From positions 1 to 64,000 of the forward strand of contig NVUH01000011.1 of the NCBI GenBank assembly GCA_002401855.1: DNA of 64,000 bases. The letters run 5' to 3'. The translations under genes and the position numbers were made by a program. Below the pieces are notes generated by a model. The model was not told the DNA's origin, made no database searches, and saw only the letters and a list, made by a program, of their open reading frames with translations. The DNA comes from Hyphomicrobiales bacterium. Its GTDB lineage: Bacteria > Pseudomonadota > Alphaproteobacteria > Rhizobiales > OSC116. Shown here one piece after another: positions 1-8,942 of the stretch (the first letter of the stretch is position 1; the number at the start of each line of letters is the position of its first letter).

Positions 1-1
1 A

Positions 2-307
2 CCTAAAGGCTGCATTCATCACAGCGATCGTGGCAGCCAATATTGCTCACATGATTATCAAAAAAAGTTGCGTGATGTAGGTTTTGAAATATCCATGTCA
101 GCTAAAGGCAATTGTTATGATAATGCAACGATGGAAACATTCTTTAAGACCATCAAAGCTGAATTAATATGGAGACATACATGGTAAAATAGACGTCAGG
201 CAGAAATTGCTATATTTGAATACATCCATGGATTTTACAATCCTAGGAGAAGGCATTCTGCATTAGGTTGGAAAAGCCCGTTGGCTTTTGAAAGAATGGC
301 TGCTTAA
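2..307 (+). pseudogene. IS3-family transposase (OrfB) 3' fragment with internal stop
   Basis: The frame from base 2 reads the C-terminal part of an IS3-type DDE integrase core: an HSDRGSQY motif at the start, then [16 protein letters not shown], and an ending of the type HSALGWKSPLAFE before the TAA at 305-307. The frame is interrupted by TAA at 185-187, directly after RHTW, where intact relatives continue into RRQAEIAIFEYI. The 5' half lies outside the window. The copy is therefore either dead or needs readthrough. It sits just beyond the end of the arabinose-lipid operon, so it marks a rearrangement-prone border. Family assignment is confident; the subgroup is not resolved. Confidence 0.85.
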
Positions 308-319
308 ATGAGAATAGAA

Positions 320-344
320 GCGGCACGAAAGCGGGACACGACCA
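320..344. repeat. Possible right terminal inverted repeat of the IS3-type element
   Basis: Thirteen bases after the transposase stop is a GC-richer stretch that ends in CGACCA. IS3-family ends run TG...CA, so the element could end at 344. The matching left end is outside the window, so this is inferred from position and the terminal CA only. Confidence 0.3.
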
Positions 345-447
345 AACCTCCTGATGCAAGTATTGCAATATTGCGGATAAATGGCTTTTTGAGAAAGGCT
401 AAGAATAATTGCTTCATTATTTTGATACGACTCAATTTGTAATGTGA

Positions 448-490
448 CTGAATAGCCGCTGATTTAATAGACACTTCAGGGGCTATTCAG
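448..490. repeat. 10-bp inverted repeat downstream of the arabinose-lipid operon
   Basis: CTGAATAGCC at 448-457 is the exact reverse complement of GGCTATTCAG at 481-490, with a 23-nt loop. It lies 36 bases past the stop of the last gene of the minus-strand operon, where a transcription end would be expected. No U-run follows on the minus strand, so it is not a classic intrinsic terminator. It could also be a leftover of the neighbouring IS. Confidence 0.35.
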
Positions 491-526
491 ATCAACTGAA
501 AGCATTAGTGCGGTTGTTCAATAACA

Positions 527-1117
527 TTAGCTTCTGAAGGGTTTCATGAACTTAAAGTTGGAGATATTTAGCATTTGTATGTCACCAGTGCTATCTCCAT
601 AAGCATATATATTTTCGTATTCATTTAAGTTAAAAACCTTTTTAATGCGATTTACTTTTTCTTGGCCATAGCAATTTGGTGTTGAAAACTTCCCGGTTAA
701 TTTACCATTCACTAGTTCTAATTTTGTTGCAAGTAATTGGATGTTGTTTTTATCGCACCATGCTTGTAACCAGCCTTCTATAGAAGCCGATACAAGAACA
801 ACTTTATGCCCTTGCTCTTGATGCCACTTTATTTTTTCAAGTGCTTTGGGGCGGATGATATTGTCGATTTCAGCGTTAGAATATCTGTTCGCAATTTCTT
901 GAAATTTGCCGGCACTCCAGTTTAAAAAATAGTGACTAATCAGTTTTTCTTTTGCTTGTTGATTATCTAAAAATTTCAAAATATAAATTATGAGCATCGG
1001 AGACAGAATTATTAAGCCTAGATAATATCTTGGCACACCGACCGCAAATTTAATGAAATGAGCAAGCGAGTCTTTGTTGGTAATTGTTCCATCAAAATCA
1101 AAAAAAGCTATATTCAT
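527..1117 (-). CDS. HAD-IB family phosphatase of the arabinose-lipid operon
   Basis: A 196-residue haloacid dehalogenase subfamily IB hydrolase. The nucleophile motif DFDGT is at residues 7-11 (D7, D9), a VSAS motif II lies mid-protein and GDSTGDIQML is the motif IV acid pair, all as in SerB-like phosphatases. No membrane anchor is needed for function in this family, though one hydrophobic stretch lies near residues 33-50. It is the last gene of the operon, 15 bases after the membrane protein gene. By context its likely substrate is polyprenyl-phosphoryl 5-phosphoribose, whose 5-phosphate must be removed before epimerisation. That role is inferred; family membership is clear. Confidence 0.8.
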   Translation of the reverse strand: MNIAFFDFDGTITNKDSLAHFIKFAVGVPRYYLGLIILSPMLIIYILKFLDNQQAKEKLISHYFLNWSAGKFQEIANRYSNAEIDNIIRPKALEKIKWHQEQGHKVVLVSASIEGWLQAWCDKNNIQLLATKLELVNGKLTGKFSTPNCYGQEKVNRIKKVFNLNEYENIYAYGDSTGDIQMLNISNFKFMKPFRS

Positions 1118-1132
1118 AAATGTCTTTCGGAG

Positions 1133-2326
1133 CTAAAATGGTTGCTCATGAATATTAAAGACAGTCTTTAATATTTCTCTTAGAATGCTTGATGGTGCGA
1201 ATCCTGATACATGACCAGGTGCAAATAAAATAGCAATGGCTACAAATATATAGATAGTGCAATTTTTTTGTATTTTTACTATGTGATTTTTACCTGTAAT
1301 TATTATTGCAATAAAAAACAATCCAAAACTAACTATATGCATAGACATCCAACGCCCCCAATCAATCGCCAATGGGTATAGGGGAATTATGGGAACCATA
1401 AATAACGCAAATAAAATATAATAAATTCTTTTGTTTTTATGGAGAGAAATGAGATATATCATCGGAAAAATAGCTATTAAATATGATACTGAAAACAGAA
1501 ATATGTTAATGTAATTCAATTTATTCGCTACAAATCTAGTCAAACTATAATTAAGATCTCTGTCCAATGCAGCAATGGCTCCATCGCAAATGTTCGGCAT
1601 AAGACCGCGTTGAATTAATGGCTCACATATAAATGAGAGGTTGTCGATTTTCGAATAATAAACGGAATATAATAGTGAAGCTGAAACCAATAATAAAAAT
1701 ATTATAGACGCAAACCTTACTAAATTTGATTTTAAATTTGGATTATAAGTGACAATGAAAATGGCAATGAATGCAGGGGTTAATAGTACATTTATTTCGT
1801 GACCAACGGTTGATATTATAAAGAGAAACGATGAAATAAGAGCAATGATTAGCTTTTTAGATGGAAACAGAGGAATTATAACCAATAAACTCAAAGCGGC
1901 GTATGAAATTAACTCTTTCCTCATGCCACCTTGAACATCAAAGGCCCAAAATATGACGAAGAATGAAGAAGAGAATATTAGAATGATATATGAAATATTT
2001 TGTTTAAGAAGCGCTTTAAATGCAAGGTAAGTACATGAAAACAATGTTATTAATAGAGCTTCTTGTATAATTACTGTTATTATTAGTGGTGAAGTTTTTA
2101 AGAAATCACTAATGAAAATTATTGTAGATCCGAGAATACCGCGCCTTATTATTGTTTGATGGTTATTAATTAACCAATCTCCTTGCTTCCAATTGTTACC
2201 ATTCAATAAAAAATCATCGATTAGACTCAATGAACATAACGCCCCCAAAATAATGAATGAAATTAGGGAGAGTTGGGTAAGACGGCTTGTGCTTAGATTT
2301 TCTTCAGGAGATGAATTTTTTTGCAT
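1133..2326 (-). CDS. Polytopic membrane protein, candidate GT-C arabinosyltransferase
   Basis: A 397-residue protein made almost entirely of hydrophobic segments, roughly ten transmembrane helices starting near residue 18. A polar loop around residues 36-60 after the first helix contains NNWKQGDWLINNHQTIIRRG, with an acidic residue where GT-C glycosyltransferases keep catalytic acids. I do not recognise a named family. It sits between the DprE2-like gene (12-base gap) and the HAD phosphatase gene, in an operon otherwise devoted to polyprenyl-phosphoryl-arabinose. A membrane transferase that uses that donor, or a polymer-length factor, is the simplest reading. Function is inferred from topology and context only. 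Confidence 0.6.
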   Translation of the reverse strand: MQKNSSPEENLSTSRLTQLSLISFIILGALCSLSLIDDFLLNGNNWKQGDWLINNHQTIIRRGILGSTIIFISDFLKTSPLIITVIIQEALLITLFSCTYLAFKALLKQNISYIILIFSSSFFVIFWAFDVQGGMRKELISYAALSLLVIIPLFPSKKLIIALISSFLFIISTVGHEINVLLTPAFIAIFIVTYNPNLKSNLVRFASIIFLLLVSASLLYSVYYSKIDNLSFICEPLIQRGLMPNICDGAIAALDRDLNYSLTRFVANKLNYINIFLFSVSYLIAIFPMIYLISLHKNKRIYYILFALFMVPIIPLYPLAIDWGRWMSMHIVSFGLFFIAIIITGKNHIVKIQKNCTIYIFVAIAILFAPGHVSGFAPSSILREILKTVFNIHEQPF

Positions 2327-2338
2327 TTTATTTTTCTC

Positions 2339-3070
2339 TTACAATTTCAATTGCTTAAACTTCCATTCAGGAATGGTTTTGATTATGAGCATAATCCACT
2401 TCCAGAACCATCTTGTATATATAATGTTTTTGCCATTAACTTGGGCATTGTAAACATCATCAGCAACCTGTTGAGGTGTGGCGGTGAGTGCTTTGGGTAG
2501 ATCCATGTCTTCAGTCATTTGAGTGTCCACAAAACCGGGTTTTACGGTGATAACGGCTACATTTGATGCTGTAAGTCTATTGCGTAGCCCTGAAAGATAA
2601 GCACTTAATGCGGCTTTTGCAGAACCATAGGTATAATTGCTTTGTCGACCTCTTTCACCAGCAACCGAGCTAATGCCGATTATAAAACCAGATTTTCTTG
2701 CTTCAAAATTGCTAGCAATGACATTAAGCAGACTCACCACACCTGTATAATTGGTGTTAATTATGGTTTGTGCCTCATTAAATTCCTTTTGCGATTCAGT
2801 TTGATCGCCCAAATATCCAACTGCAGAAGCAACACCCTCAGGCTTTTCATTTAAGTTATTATAAAAATCTTGATGGGATGCAAAGTCCAAAATATCTAAC
2901 TCTAAACATTCGACTTTTTTATCCGTCTTAACACGTATATCTTGTGCAAAGGTTTCAAGTTCTTTGGAATTACGAGCGGCTAAATAAAGGTCATAACCAT
3001 TTTCAGCATATTTATTGGCGATCGCCTTTGCTATGTCGCTTTTGGCACCAATGATGAGTAAATAAGGCAT
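2339..3070 (-). CDS. DprE2-like short-chain dehydrogenase
   Basis: A 243-residue SDR. The nucleotide-binding turn GAKSDIA begins at residue 8, and the catalytic triad is visible as S135, Y148 and K152 (YGSAK). In mycobacteria DprE2 reduces the 2-keto intermediate made by DprE1 to polyprenyl-phosphoryl-D-arabinofuranose. This gene lies one base after a DprE1-like gene in the same order, so the same reaction is likely. The C-terminus carries a hydrophobic, basic segment (FWKWIMLIIK), suggesting membrane association. Other SDR activities cannot be excluded from sequence alone, but the pairing makes this assignment strong. Confidence 0.82.
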   Translation of the reverse strand: MPYLLIIGAKSDIAKAIANKYAENGYDLYLAARNSKELETFAQDIRVKTDKKVECLELDILDFASHQDFYNNLNEKPEGVASAVGYLGDQTESQKEFNEAQTIINTNYTGVVSLLNVIASNFEARKSGFIIGISSVAGERGRQSNYTYGSAKAALSAYLSGLRNRLTASNVAVITVKPGFVDTQMTEDMDLPKALTATPQQVADDVYNAQVNGKNIIYTRWFWKWIMLIIKTIPEWKFKQLKL

Positions 3071-3071
3071 A

Positions 3072-4370
3072 TTATAATCCTAAACGGTGGGATTGGAGTG
3101 AATTAAATTTTTGTGACATTTTGTATTTTTTTCTTAATTCACGAAATTTTTCAATATTTGGGTATCCACGCTCGAAAACCTGTTTAGATACTCTGGCATC
3201 TTTAGTCAAGTATATGCGGCCACCATATTTTTGTAATATTTGATCCAGATGATCCAAGTGTTTAAATAGGCCATTATTCATCTTAAAATCTAGTGCGAGT
3301 GAATAACCCTCAAGAGGAAATGATAAATAATTTTCATTCGCTTTGCCATGTTTTTTGAGCACTGACAGATGTGAGCCTAACTTGGTGCGGCTAATGCACT
3401 CAATTAGTTCAGTCAAACCCACAAACGCTGTTTCTTTTGGCAATATACATTGATATTGTAGAAACCCACTTTTGCCCCAAACGCGATTTAAATTATCTAT
3501 GCCGTCTAACGGGAAGAAATATGCATCTAGGTCTAGTTTTTGATGACTTATTTGCTGCTTGGTTTGATAATAATATAATTTGTTAAACATGCCCGCTGTG
3601 AACTTATTGATCGTGAAGTTTGGCAAAAAGAAAGGGATGTTGATTTTTTGGGATGGAATATAATCTAGTTGACCATCATCAGCAAAATCACCGATGGTCA
3701 TGATGCTTCGCCCCAAATTTTTGCCACGAGCGAAACAATCTATCCAGGCAAAGTTATATTTTTCTGAATTATATTTTTCAAATGCTGCAAATGTGTCTTC
3801 AAGATTTTCGGTTTTAATGGTGGTTTGACTAATGAATTTTGAGTTTATTTTACGCAGTGAAATTTTGGCATCTAAGATTACGCCAGTTAACCCCATTCCG
3901 CCGCAAGTTGCTCTGAATAAATCCTGATTTTTAGAGGGGCTACAGAGCTTAATTTGGCCGTCAGGTAGCATAAGGCTAAATTCAAGAGTAGATTCACTAA
4001 AGCAGCCATCTATATGGTGATTTTTACCATGTACATCGCTTGCAATCGCGCCACCAATTGTTATAAATTTAGTGCCGGGGACAATTTTAAGAAACCAACC
4101 GCGTGGAACAAAATATTTAATAATATCGGCTAATAAAACACCTGCCTGAATGTGAAGAACTCCGGCTTTCTGGTCAAAATCCAAAAACTTGTTAAATGGT
4201 TTAACTTGAATGATGTTGTTGCTTAATGCGCTGTCACCATAGCTTCGATTGTTGCCGCAAGCAATTATTTCGGAGTGATTTTTGAGCTGATTTTTGAGAT
4301 CATCTATCGTATTGAATTTTATTGAATTATTGTTGATTTTTGGATAATTACCCCAACTATTTATGGACAT
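3072..4370 (-). CDS. DprE1-like decaprenylphosphoryl-ribose 2-oxidase
   Basis: A 432-residue FAD-dependent oxidoreductase of the VAO/DprE1 type. The FAD-loop motif GNNRSYGD is at residues 39-46, the VHGKNHH block at about 113-119, and the substrate-site region GYSLALDF at 355-362 is followed by LTKDAR with K390. K390 aligns with M. tuberculosis K418, and at the same offset (28) A359 falls where mycobacteria have Cys387, the benzothiazinone target. It oxidises C2 of polyprenyl-phosphoryl-ribose. The start overlaps the end of the GtrA gene by 10 bases, showing tight coupling. Length is close to mycobacterial DprE1 (about 460), trimmed at the N-terminus. Confidence 0.85.
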   Translation of the reverse strand: MSINSWGNYPKINNNSIKFNTIDDLKNQLKNHSEIIACGNNRSYGDSALSNNIIQVKPFNKFLDFDQKAGVLHIQAGVLLADIIKYFVPRGWFLKIVPGTKFITIGGAIASDVHGKNHHIDGCFSESTLEFSLMLPDGQIKLCSPSKNQDLFRATCGGMGLTGVILDAKISLRKINSKFISQTTIKTENLEDTFAAFEKYNSEKYNFAWIDCFARGKNLGRSIMTIGDFADDGQLDYIPSQKINIPFFLPNFTINKFTAGMFNKLYYYQTKQQISHQKLDLDAYFFPLDGIDNLNRVWGKSGFLQYQCILPKETAFVGLTELIECISRTKLGSHLSVLKKHGKANENYLSFPLEGYSLALDFKMNNGLFKHLDHLDQILQKYGGRIYLTKDARVSKQVFERGYPNIEKFRELRKKYKMSQKFNSLQSHRLGL

Positions 4371-4768
4371 GATGTATGCTCCGTAAATACATATTTTTTA
4401 TCCAATTGATATTTGCATATATAACCAATGGTTAGGCCAATGATTGCGCCGATATATCTGGCGTATTCTGTGGTAAAAATATGATCAAATAAAATCTCGG
4501 CGCCCCAAAAAATTAGGGTCGTGAATAGACCGGTGAATGAATATAAGATAAATTTTTTGCTATCTTCAATTTTATTTTCGGGTTTGCTGTAAAATATGAA
4601 ATTTTTATCTAGTGTATATTTGGCAATTAAACCTGCTAATGTACCGGCAAACATGGCTATATATAGCTCAAAATTTCCATGATAAATTAGTGTCGAAAGC
4701 TTTTGGAATAGTAGGTTTATAATCGTTGAGAATAAAGCAAAAGCACTATATTTAACTAAAATACTCAT
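4361..4768 (-). CDS. GtrA-family membrane protein
   Basis: A small protein (135 residues) with four hydrophobic helices and short basic loops, typical of the GtrA/DPMS-like family that helps move or handle polyprenyl-phosphate sugars. In mycobacteria the GtrA protein Rv3789 is encoded next to DprE1/DprE2 and is linked to arabinan synthesis. The ATG at 4768 was chosen because it overlaps the TGA of the UbiA gene as ATGA, the usual coupled arrangement. The frame can be extended 13 codons to a TTG inside that gene, which seems less likely. A flippase or scaffold role for the arabinose lipid is inferred. Confidence 0.8.
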   Translation of the reverse strand: MSILVKYSAFALFSTIINLLFQKLSTLIYHGNFELYIAMFAGTLAGLIAKYTLDKNFIFYSKPENKIEDSKKFILYSFTGLFTTLIFWGAEILFDHIFTTEYARYIGAIIGLTIGYICKYQLDKKYVFTEHTSCP

Positions 4769-5625
4769 AAAAATTTCACGATATAAATATAGCTGGTTAG
4801 CCAACAAATTATGATTATTTGGGTGAAACGATCTTTTGCTAAAATCCGAGTTGGATTGCCACTGTTCTGATTCACGAAAGTTATCTTCAAATATCTAATG
4901 ATACCCAAAAGTACGAAAAAACTGGTCAGATAGAGATATTCACCACCCTGTTTAATCTGAGGTGCCATTGAAACAGAATACATAATGTAAGATACCAAAA
5001 TAACGCCTGACATTAGAACCATTGCAGCATTTACGAATTCTAAATTATATCCTTCAATATTCTTACGGGTTTGTTTTCCTTGCCCAGAGAGTAAAACGTC
5101 ATCCCTTCTTTTGGCAAAAGCAAGAAATAACGCCAGTAGAAATGTAAGAATTATTATCCACATAGATAGCTTAATGTCTGCAGCAATGCTGCCCGCAAAA
5201 AGACGCAGGACAAAGCCTGTGGCTATGATGAAGACATCAACAATTACAATGTGTTTTAATTTTAGGGAATAAGCTATATTTAAAACAAAATAAATGGCAA
5301 GAATGGCAAATAAATTCGTATTATATCTGAAGCTTACCACGCCAACAAAAATGCTTAAAAAACTCATTAGAATTAGAGCAACTTTTTCACTTACGGCTCC
5401 ACTGGCTAAGGGTCTATTTTTTTTGGTTGGATGAGCACGATCTTCTTCAATATCCATATAATCATTGATTATGTAAATGCTGCTAGCTAGCAGGGAAAAC
5501 AAAGCAAATGCAATAAAGGATGCTAGGAATTTGTCAAATGTAAATTCAACAGAGAAAATAAATGGAGCAAAAGTAAATATATTTTTAGTGTATTGATGGG
5601 GTCTTAATAGTCTAATGTATTTCAT
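4765..5625 (-). CDS. UbiA-type polyprenyl-phosphate phosphoribosyltransferase
   Basis: A 286-residue integral membrane prenyltransferase. The first Asp-rich motif starts at N54-D55 and runs through D58 and D62, followed by AHPTKKNRP, the form seen in decaprenyl-phosphate phosphoribosyltransferase (Rv3806c) rather than in ubiquinone UbiA. A second motif around YSLKLKHIVIVD follows, with about eight to nine helices. The predicted reaction joins PRPP to polyprenyl phosphate, the committed step of arabinose-lipid synthesis. It is the first gene of the six-gene minus-strand operon, with its promoter in 5626-6107. The family is clear; the exact acceptor lipid is unknown. Confidence 0.85.
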   Translation of the reverse strand: MKYIRLLRPHQYTKNIFTFAPFIFSVEFTFDKFLASFIAFALFSLLASSIYIINDYMDIEEDRAHPTKKNRPLASGAVSEKVALILMSFLSIFVGVVSFRYNTNLFAILAIYFVLNIAYSLKLKHIVIVDVFIIATGFVLRLFAGSIAADIKLSMWIIILTFLLALFLAFAKRRDDVLLSGQGKQTRKNIEGYNLEFVNAAMVLMSGVILVSYIMYSVSMAPQIKQGGEYLYLTSFFVLLGIIRYLKITFVNQNSGNPTRILAKDRFTQIIIICWLTSYIYIVKFL

Positions 5626-6107
5626 CTAAAGTGCCTTTAATACCGAAGTCGTATTCTTACAATTCTCGTATTTTTTGGAGAATAGGGGGTGGGGTCTTTA
5701 ATTATAGTAAATTTATCGTTATTTATTCAATAACTGTTCATTAAATCCTTGTCAAATAAAGTGATATTGCGAGCTTAAGAGACTGGCAAAGGGTTTGTCT
5801 TGTCGATGGGCAGAAAATATTAAGCATGAGAAAAACAATTAAAACCCAACAATATGAAAAGAAGATTGCAACATTAAATAAATGCTGCATTAATGACAAT
5901 AAAGCTGAGTAGAAACGAATTTGATTCACACGAAAATTTGCCTCAACGCTTGTGAGGATGAGCATTATGAAAATAATAATGTAAACAGACGTATATGTTT
6001 ATCACGGTTATATTGGCGGGGGAAATATGATAGGTTTAGGGAATAAAAAATTCTAAGAGTTGGGACGCTTAAATTATTAAGCATATTTATAAAATAAAGA
6101 TTGAAGT
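5626..6107. promoter_or_regulatory. 482-base divergent intergenic region
   Basis: This gap separates the minus-strand arabinose-lipid operon from the plus-strand rhamnose and polysaccharide operon, so it should hold both promoters. It is AT-rich. No box could be fixed with confidence. A plus-strand frame from 5760 to the TAG at 5910-5912 is open for 50 codons, but its only ATG is at 5826 (28 codons) and it matches nothing I know. It may be a gene remnant. No RNA gene was recognised. Confidence 0.4.
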
Positions 6108-7157
6108 ATGATTATTCTAGTTACAGGTGGGGCCGGCTTTATTGGTTCCGCAGTTATTCGCCATATCCTCCAAAATACGACCGATACGGTTATAAATGTT
6201 GATTGCCTTACATATGCGGGGAACTTGGATTCACTGAATATAGTGTCCGAAAGTAACCGATATTTTTTTGAGCAGGTCAATATATGTGACAAAGAAAGTT
6301 TGGAGATTGTATTCAAAAAGCATAAGCCTGATATAGTGATGCATCTTGCTGCAGAGAGTCATGTTGATCGCTCTATTGATGGCCCTGCTGAATTTATAAT
6401 GACTAATATAATTGGTACATTTAACCTTTTGGAAGTTTCAAAAGATCATTGGCTACGGCAACAAAAACCTTCCACTTTTAGGTTCCATCATATTTCTACT
6501 GATGAAGTTTATGGTGATTTAACTCATTCGGATGACTTGTTTACTGAAGACACTGCATATGCACCAAGTTCTCCTTATTCAGCATCAAAAGCATCAAGTG
6601 ATCATTTAGTGCGCGCATGGAGAAAAACTTTTAACCTGCCGACGATTGTCACCAATTGCTCGAATAACTATGGCCCCTATCATTTCCCAGAAAAGCTAAT
6701 CCCATTAGTGATTTTGAATATAATAAAAAACAAACCTCTGCCGATATACGGCAATGGCTTGCAGGTTCGTGACTGGTTATATGTAGAGGACCATGCCAGA
6801 GCGTTATACAAAGTTGCGACAGAAGGTGTTATTGGCGAAACATACAATATTGGCGGGCATAATGAGAAAACAAATTTGGAGGTTGTAGAAACCATTTGCG
6901 ATATTATGAATGAACTTATTCCTTCGCAGAAAGTTAACAATTACAAAGATTTGATTGTTCACATTACCGATAGGCCAGGCCATGATTTAAGATATGCAAT
7001 TGATGCACAAAAAATTGAAAGAGAATTAGATTGGAAGCCGCAAGAAAGCTTTGAAACAGGAATACGCAAAACCATCGAATGGTTTCTTGCAAATGAAGAA
7101 TGGTGGTCTCGGGTGATTGATGGATCATATATACGCAAAAATCTTAATGAAAGCTGA
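6108..7157 (+). CDS. rfbB: dTDP-glucose 4,6-dehydratase
   Basis: Second step of dTDP-L-rhamnose synthesis: dTDP-glucose to dTDP-4-keto-6-deoxyglucose, in the cytosol. The 349-residue extended SDR shows TGGAGFIGS at the N-terminus, [11 protein letters not shown] and the YSASK catalytic motif, followed by the RDWLYVEDH signature. Length equals the family norm. It opens the plus-strand cluster and is followed five bases later by rfbA. The start ATG is the first in frame and begins directly with the Rossmann strand. Confidence 0.95.
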   Translation: MIILVTGGAGFIGSAVIRHILQNTTDTVINVDCLTYAGNLDSLNIVSESNRYFFEQVNICDKESLEIVFKKHKPDIVMHLAAESHVDRSIDGPAEFIMTNIIGTFNLLEVSKDHWLRQQKPSTFRFHHISTDEVYGDLTHSDDLFTEDTAYAPSSPYSASKASSDHLVRAWRKTFNLPTIVTNCSNNYGPYHFPEKLIPLVILNIIKNKPLPIYGNGLQVRDWLYVEDHARALYKVATEGVIGETYNIGGHNEKTNLEVVETICDIMNELIPSQKVNNYKDLIVHITDRPGHDLRYAIDAQKIERELDWKPQESFETGIRKTIEWFLANEEWWSRVIDGSYIRKNLNES

Positions 7158-7162
7158 GTCTT

Positions 7163-8035
7163 ATGAAGGGAATTATACTAGCAGGCGGATCTGGTACGCG
7201 CTTATATCCAATTACGCGAGGTGTTTCGAAACAGCTTTTGCCGATATATGATAAACCGATGATATATTATCCGATATCGGTTCTTATGTTGGCGGGAATA
7301 AGAGATATACTGATCATTTCAACTCCAGAAGATATTGATGGGTATAAACGCCTATTAGGGGATGGAGTGCAGTTTGGCATTAAAATTACATATGCGATAC
7401 AACCTTCACCAGATGGGCTGGCACAAGCGTTTATAATTGGTGAGGATTTTATAGGTGACGATAATGTATGCTTGGTGTTGGGCGACAATATATTTTACGG
7501 CCAAGGGTTTACAGAAAAATTGCAACGCGCGGCTCGTTTAGAGCGGGGAGCCACTGTTTTTGGCTATCCGGTCAAAGACCCCGAGAGGTTTGGTGTTGTT
7601 GAATTTGATAGCGATATGAAAGCCTTATCTATTGAGGAAAAACCTCAAAATCCTAAATCAAATTTTGCAGTAACTGGGTTGTATTTTTACGACAATAGTG
7701 TGGTTGAAATTGCAAAGTCTATCAAGCCTTCTCATCGAGGTGAATTAGAGATTACGAGTGTAAATAATGTATATTTGGAATCCAATAATTTGAACGTTGA
7801 ACTGCTTGGACGCGGTTTCGCTTGGCTCGATACAGGCACACATGAAAGTTTGCTTGAGGCCAGCCAATTCGTACAAACTATTGAACATCGGCAAGGTTTT
7901 AAAATTGCATGCTTAGAGGAAATTGGTTGGAATAATAATTGGCTATCAGATCAAGATATTCTCGACCTTTCTAAGCCTCTGCTCAAAAATGACTATGGAA
8001 AATATCTCCAAGCACTTGTCGAAACAAAATATTAG
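7163..8035 (+). CDS. rfbA: Glucose-1-phosphate thymidylyltransferase
   Basis: First step of dTDP-rhamnose synthesis: glucose-1-phosphate plus dTTP to dTDP-glucose. The 290-residue protein carries the N-terminal GGSGTRLYP nucleotide loop, [11 protein letters not shown], the LGDNIFYG metal site and EEKPQNPKS, all standard for RmlA. Length matches the family (about 290). It lies five bases after rfbB and 23 before rfbD, so the four genes form one operon in the order B-A-D-C. Confidence 0.95.
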   Translation: MKGIILAGGSGTRLYPITRGVSKQLLPIYDKPMIYYPISVLMLAGIRDILIISTPEDIDGYKRLLGDGVQFGIKITYAIQPSPDGLAQAFIIGEDFIGDDNVCLVLGDNIFYGQGFTEKLQRAARLERGATVFGYPVKDPERFGVVEFDSDMKALSIEEKPQNPKSNFAVTGLYFYDNSVVEIAKSIKPSHRGELEITSVNNVYLESNNLNVELLGRGFAWLDTGTHESLLEASQFVQTIEHRQGFKIACLEEIGWNNNWLSDQDILDLSKPLLKNDYGKYLQALVETKY

Positions 8036-8058
8036 CAACGTCTTAAAGCGAGGATTCT

Positions 8059-8928
8059 ATGAGAATCATCTTAACAGGGTGCGATGGTCAAGTTGGTAAA
8101 TTTCTATCGAAGAAATTAAATAATATGGCTGATATATTGGCCTTAAGTCGTCATGATTTAGACATTACAAATGAACTGATGGTCCATAAAATTGTAGAGG
8201 ATTTTAAACCAGATTTTATCATCAACGCTGCGGCTTATACCGCTGTAGACAATGCCGAAAGCGAGCAAGAAAAGGCCTATGAAATTAATCGTGATGGCCC
8301 GCTTTACCTTGCAAAAGCCGCGCAGGATATCAATGCAACACTCATACATATTTCAACCGATTATGTGTTTGCAGGTGATAAAGATGGGGTTTATTCGGAA
8401 AGTGATGCCACCAGCCCTCAAAGTGTTTATGGCGCAAGTAAGCTTGCTGGCGAGCAAGCTATAATTGATCATTGCGAAAAGTATATTATTTTAAGAACGG
8501 CATGGGTATTTGGTGAAACGGGCCATAATTTTGTGAAGACTATGCTGCGTTTAGCTGGTGATAGAGACAAATTAAATATTGTAGATGATCAATTTGGTGG
8601 TCCGACATATGCTGGCGATATTGCAGATGCCATCATACTCATTGTTAAAAAAATCAATCATAATGACGTTGTAAACTGGGGTGTCTTCCATTTTTCGGGA
8701 CAGCCATATGTTAGCTGGTTTGAATTTGCAAAAAGTATATTTGAGCAAGCCGAACTGCAAAATTATAGACAACATATCGAATTATCGCCGATCACAACGG
8801 CGCAATTTCCAACTCCTGCGAAGCGACCTGCTAACTCTAAGCTAGAATGTAGCAAAATAAAGCAAGAGTTTTGCATTTCTCCTTCACATTGGCAAAGTGC
8901 CATCCGAAACCTTATCGGTTATATTTAA
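8059..8928 (+). CDS. rfbD: dTDP-4-dehydrorhamnose reductase
   Basis: Last step of dTDP-L-rhamnose synthesis, the NAD(P)H reduction of dTDP-4-keto-rhamnose. The 289-residue protein shows GCDGQVGK at the N-terminus, the STDYVFAGD segment and YGASKLAGE with the catalytic Tyr and Lys. The start ATG at 8059 follows a GAGG-like box. It stands third in the operon and ends 14 bases before the rfbC start used here. Confidence 0.94.
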   Translation: MRIILTGCDGQVGKFLSKKLNNMADILALSRHDLDITNELMVHKIVEDFKPDFIINAAAYTAVDNAESEQEKAYEINRDGPLYLAKAAQDINATLIHISTDYVFAGDKDGVYSESDATSPQSVYGASKLAGEQAIIDHCEKYIILRTAWVFGETGHNFVKTMLRLAGDRDKLNIVDDQFGGPTYAGDIADAIILIVKKINHNDVVNWGVFHFSGQPYVSWFEFAKSIFEQAELQNYRQHIELSPITTAQFPTPAKRPANSKLECSKIKQEFCISPSHWQSAIRNLIGYI

Positions 8929-8942
8929 GAAAGCTAAGCGGT

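Noticed and set aside
527-1117. HAD protein as phosphoserine phosphatase SerB
   Set aside because: Motifs fit the wider HAD-IB subfamily, but the operon context and lack of SerB-specific N-terminal domain favour a role in the arabinose-lipid route.
5741-5965. A 74-codon minus-strand frame in the divergent gap
   Set aside because: It has a poor ribosome site, no recognisable motif and overlaps other short frames; treated as chance.
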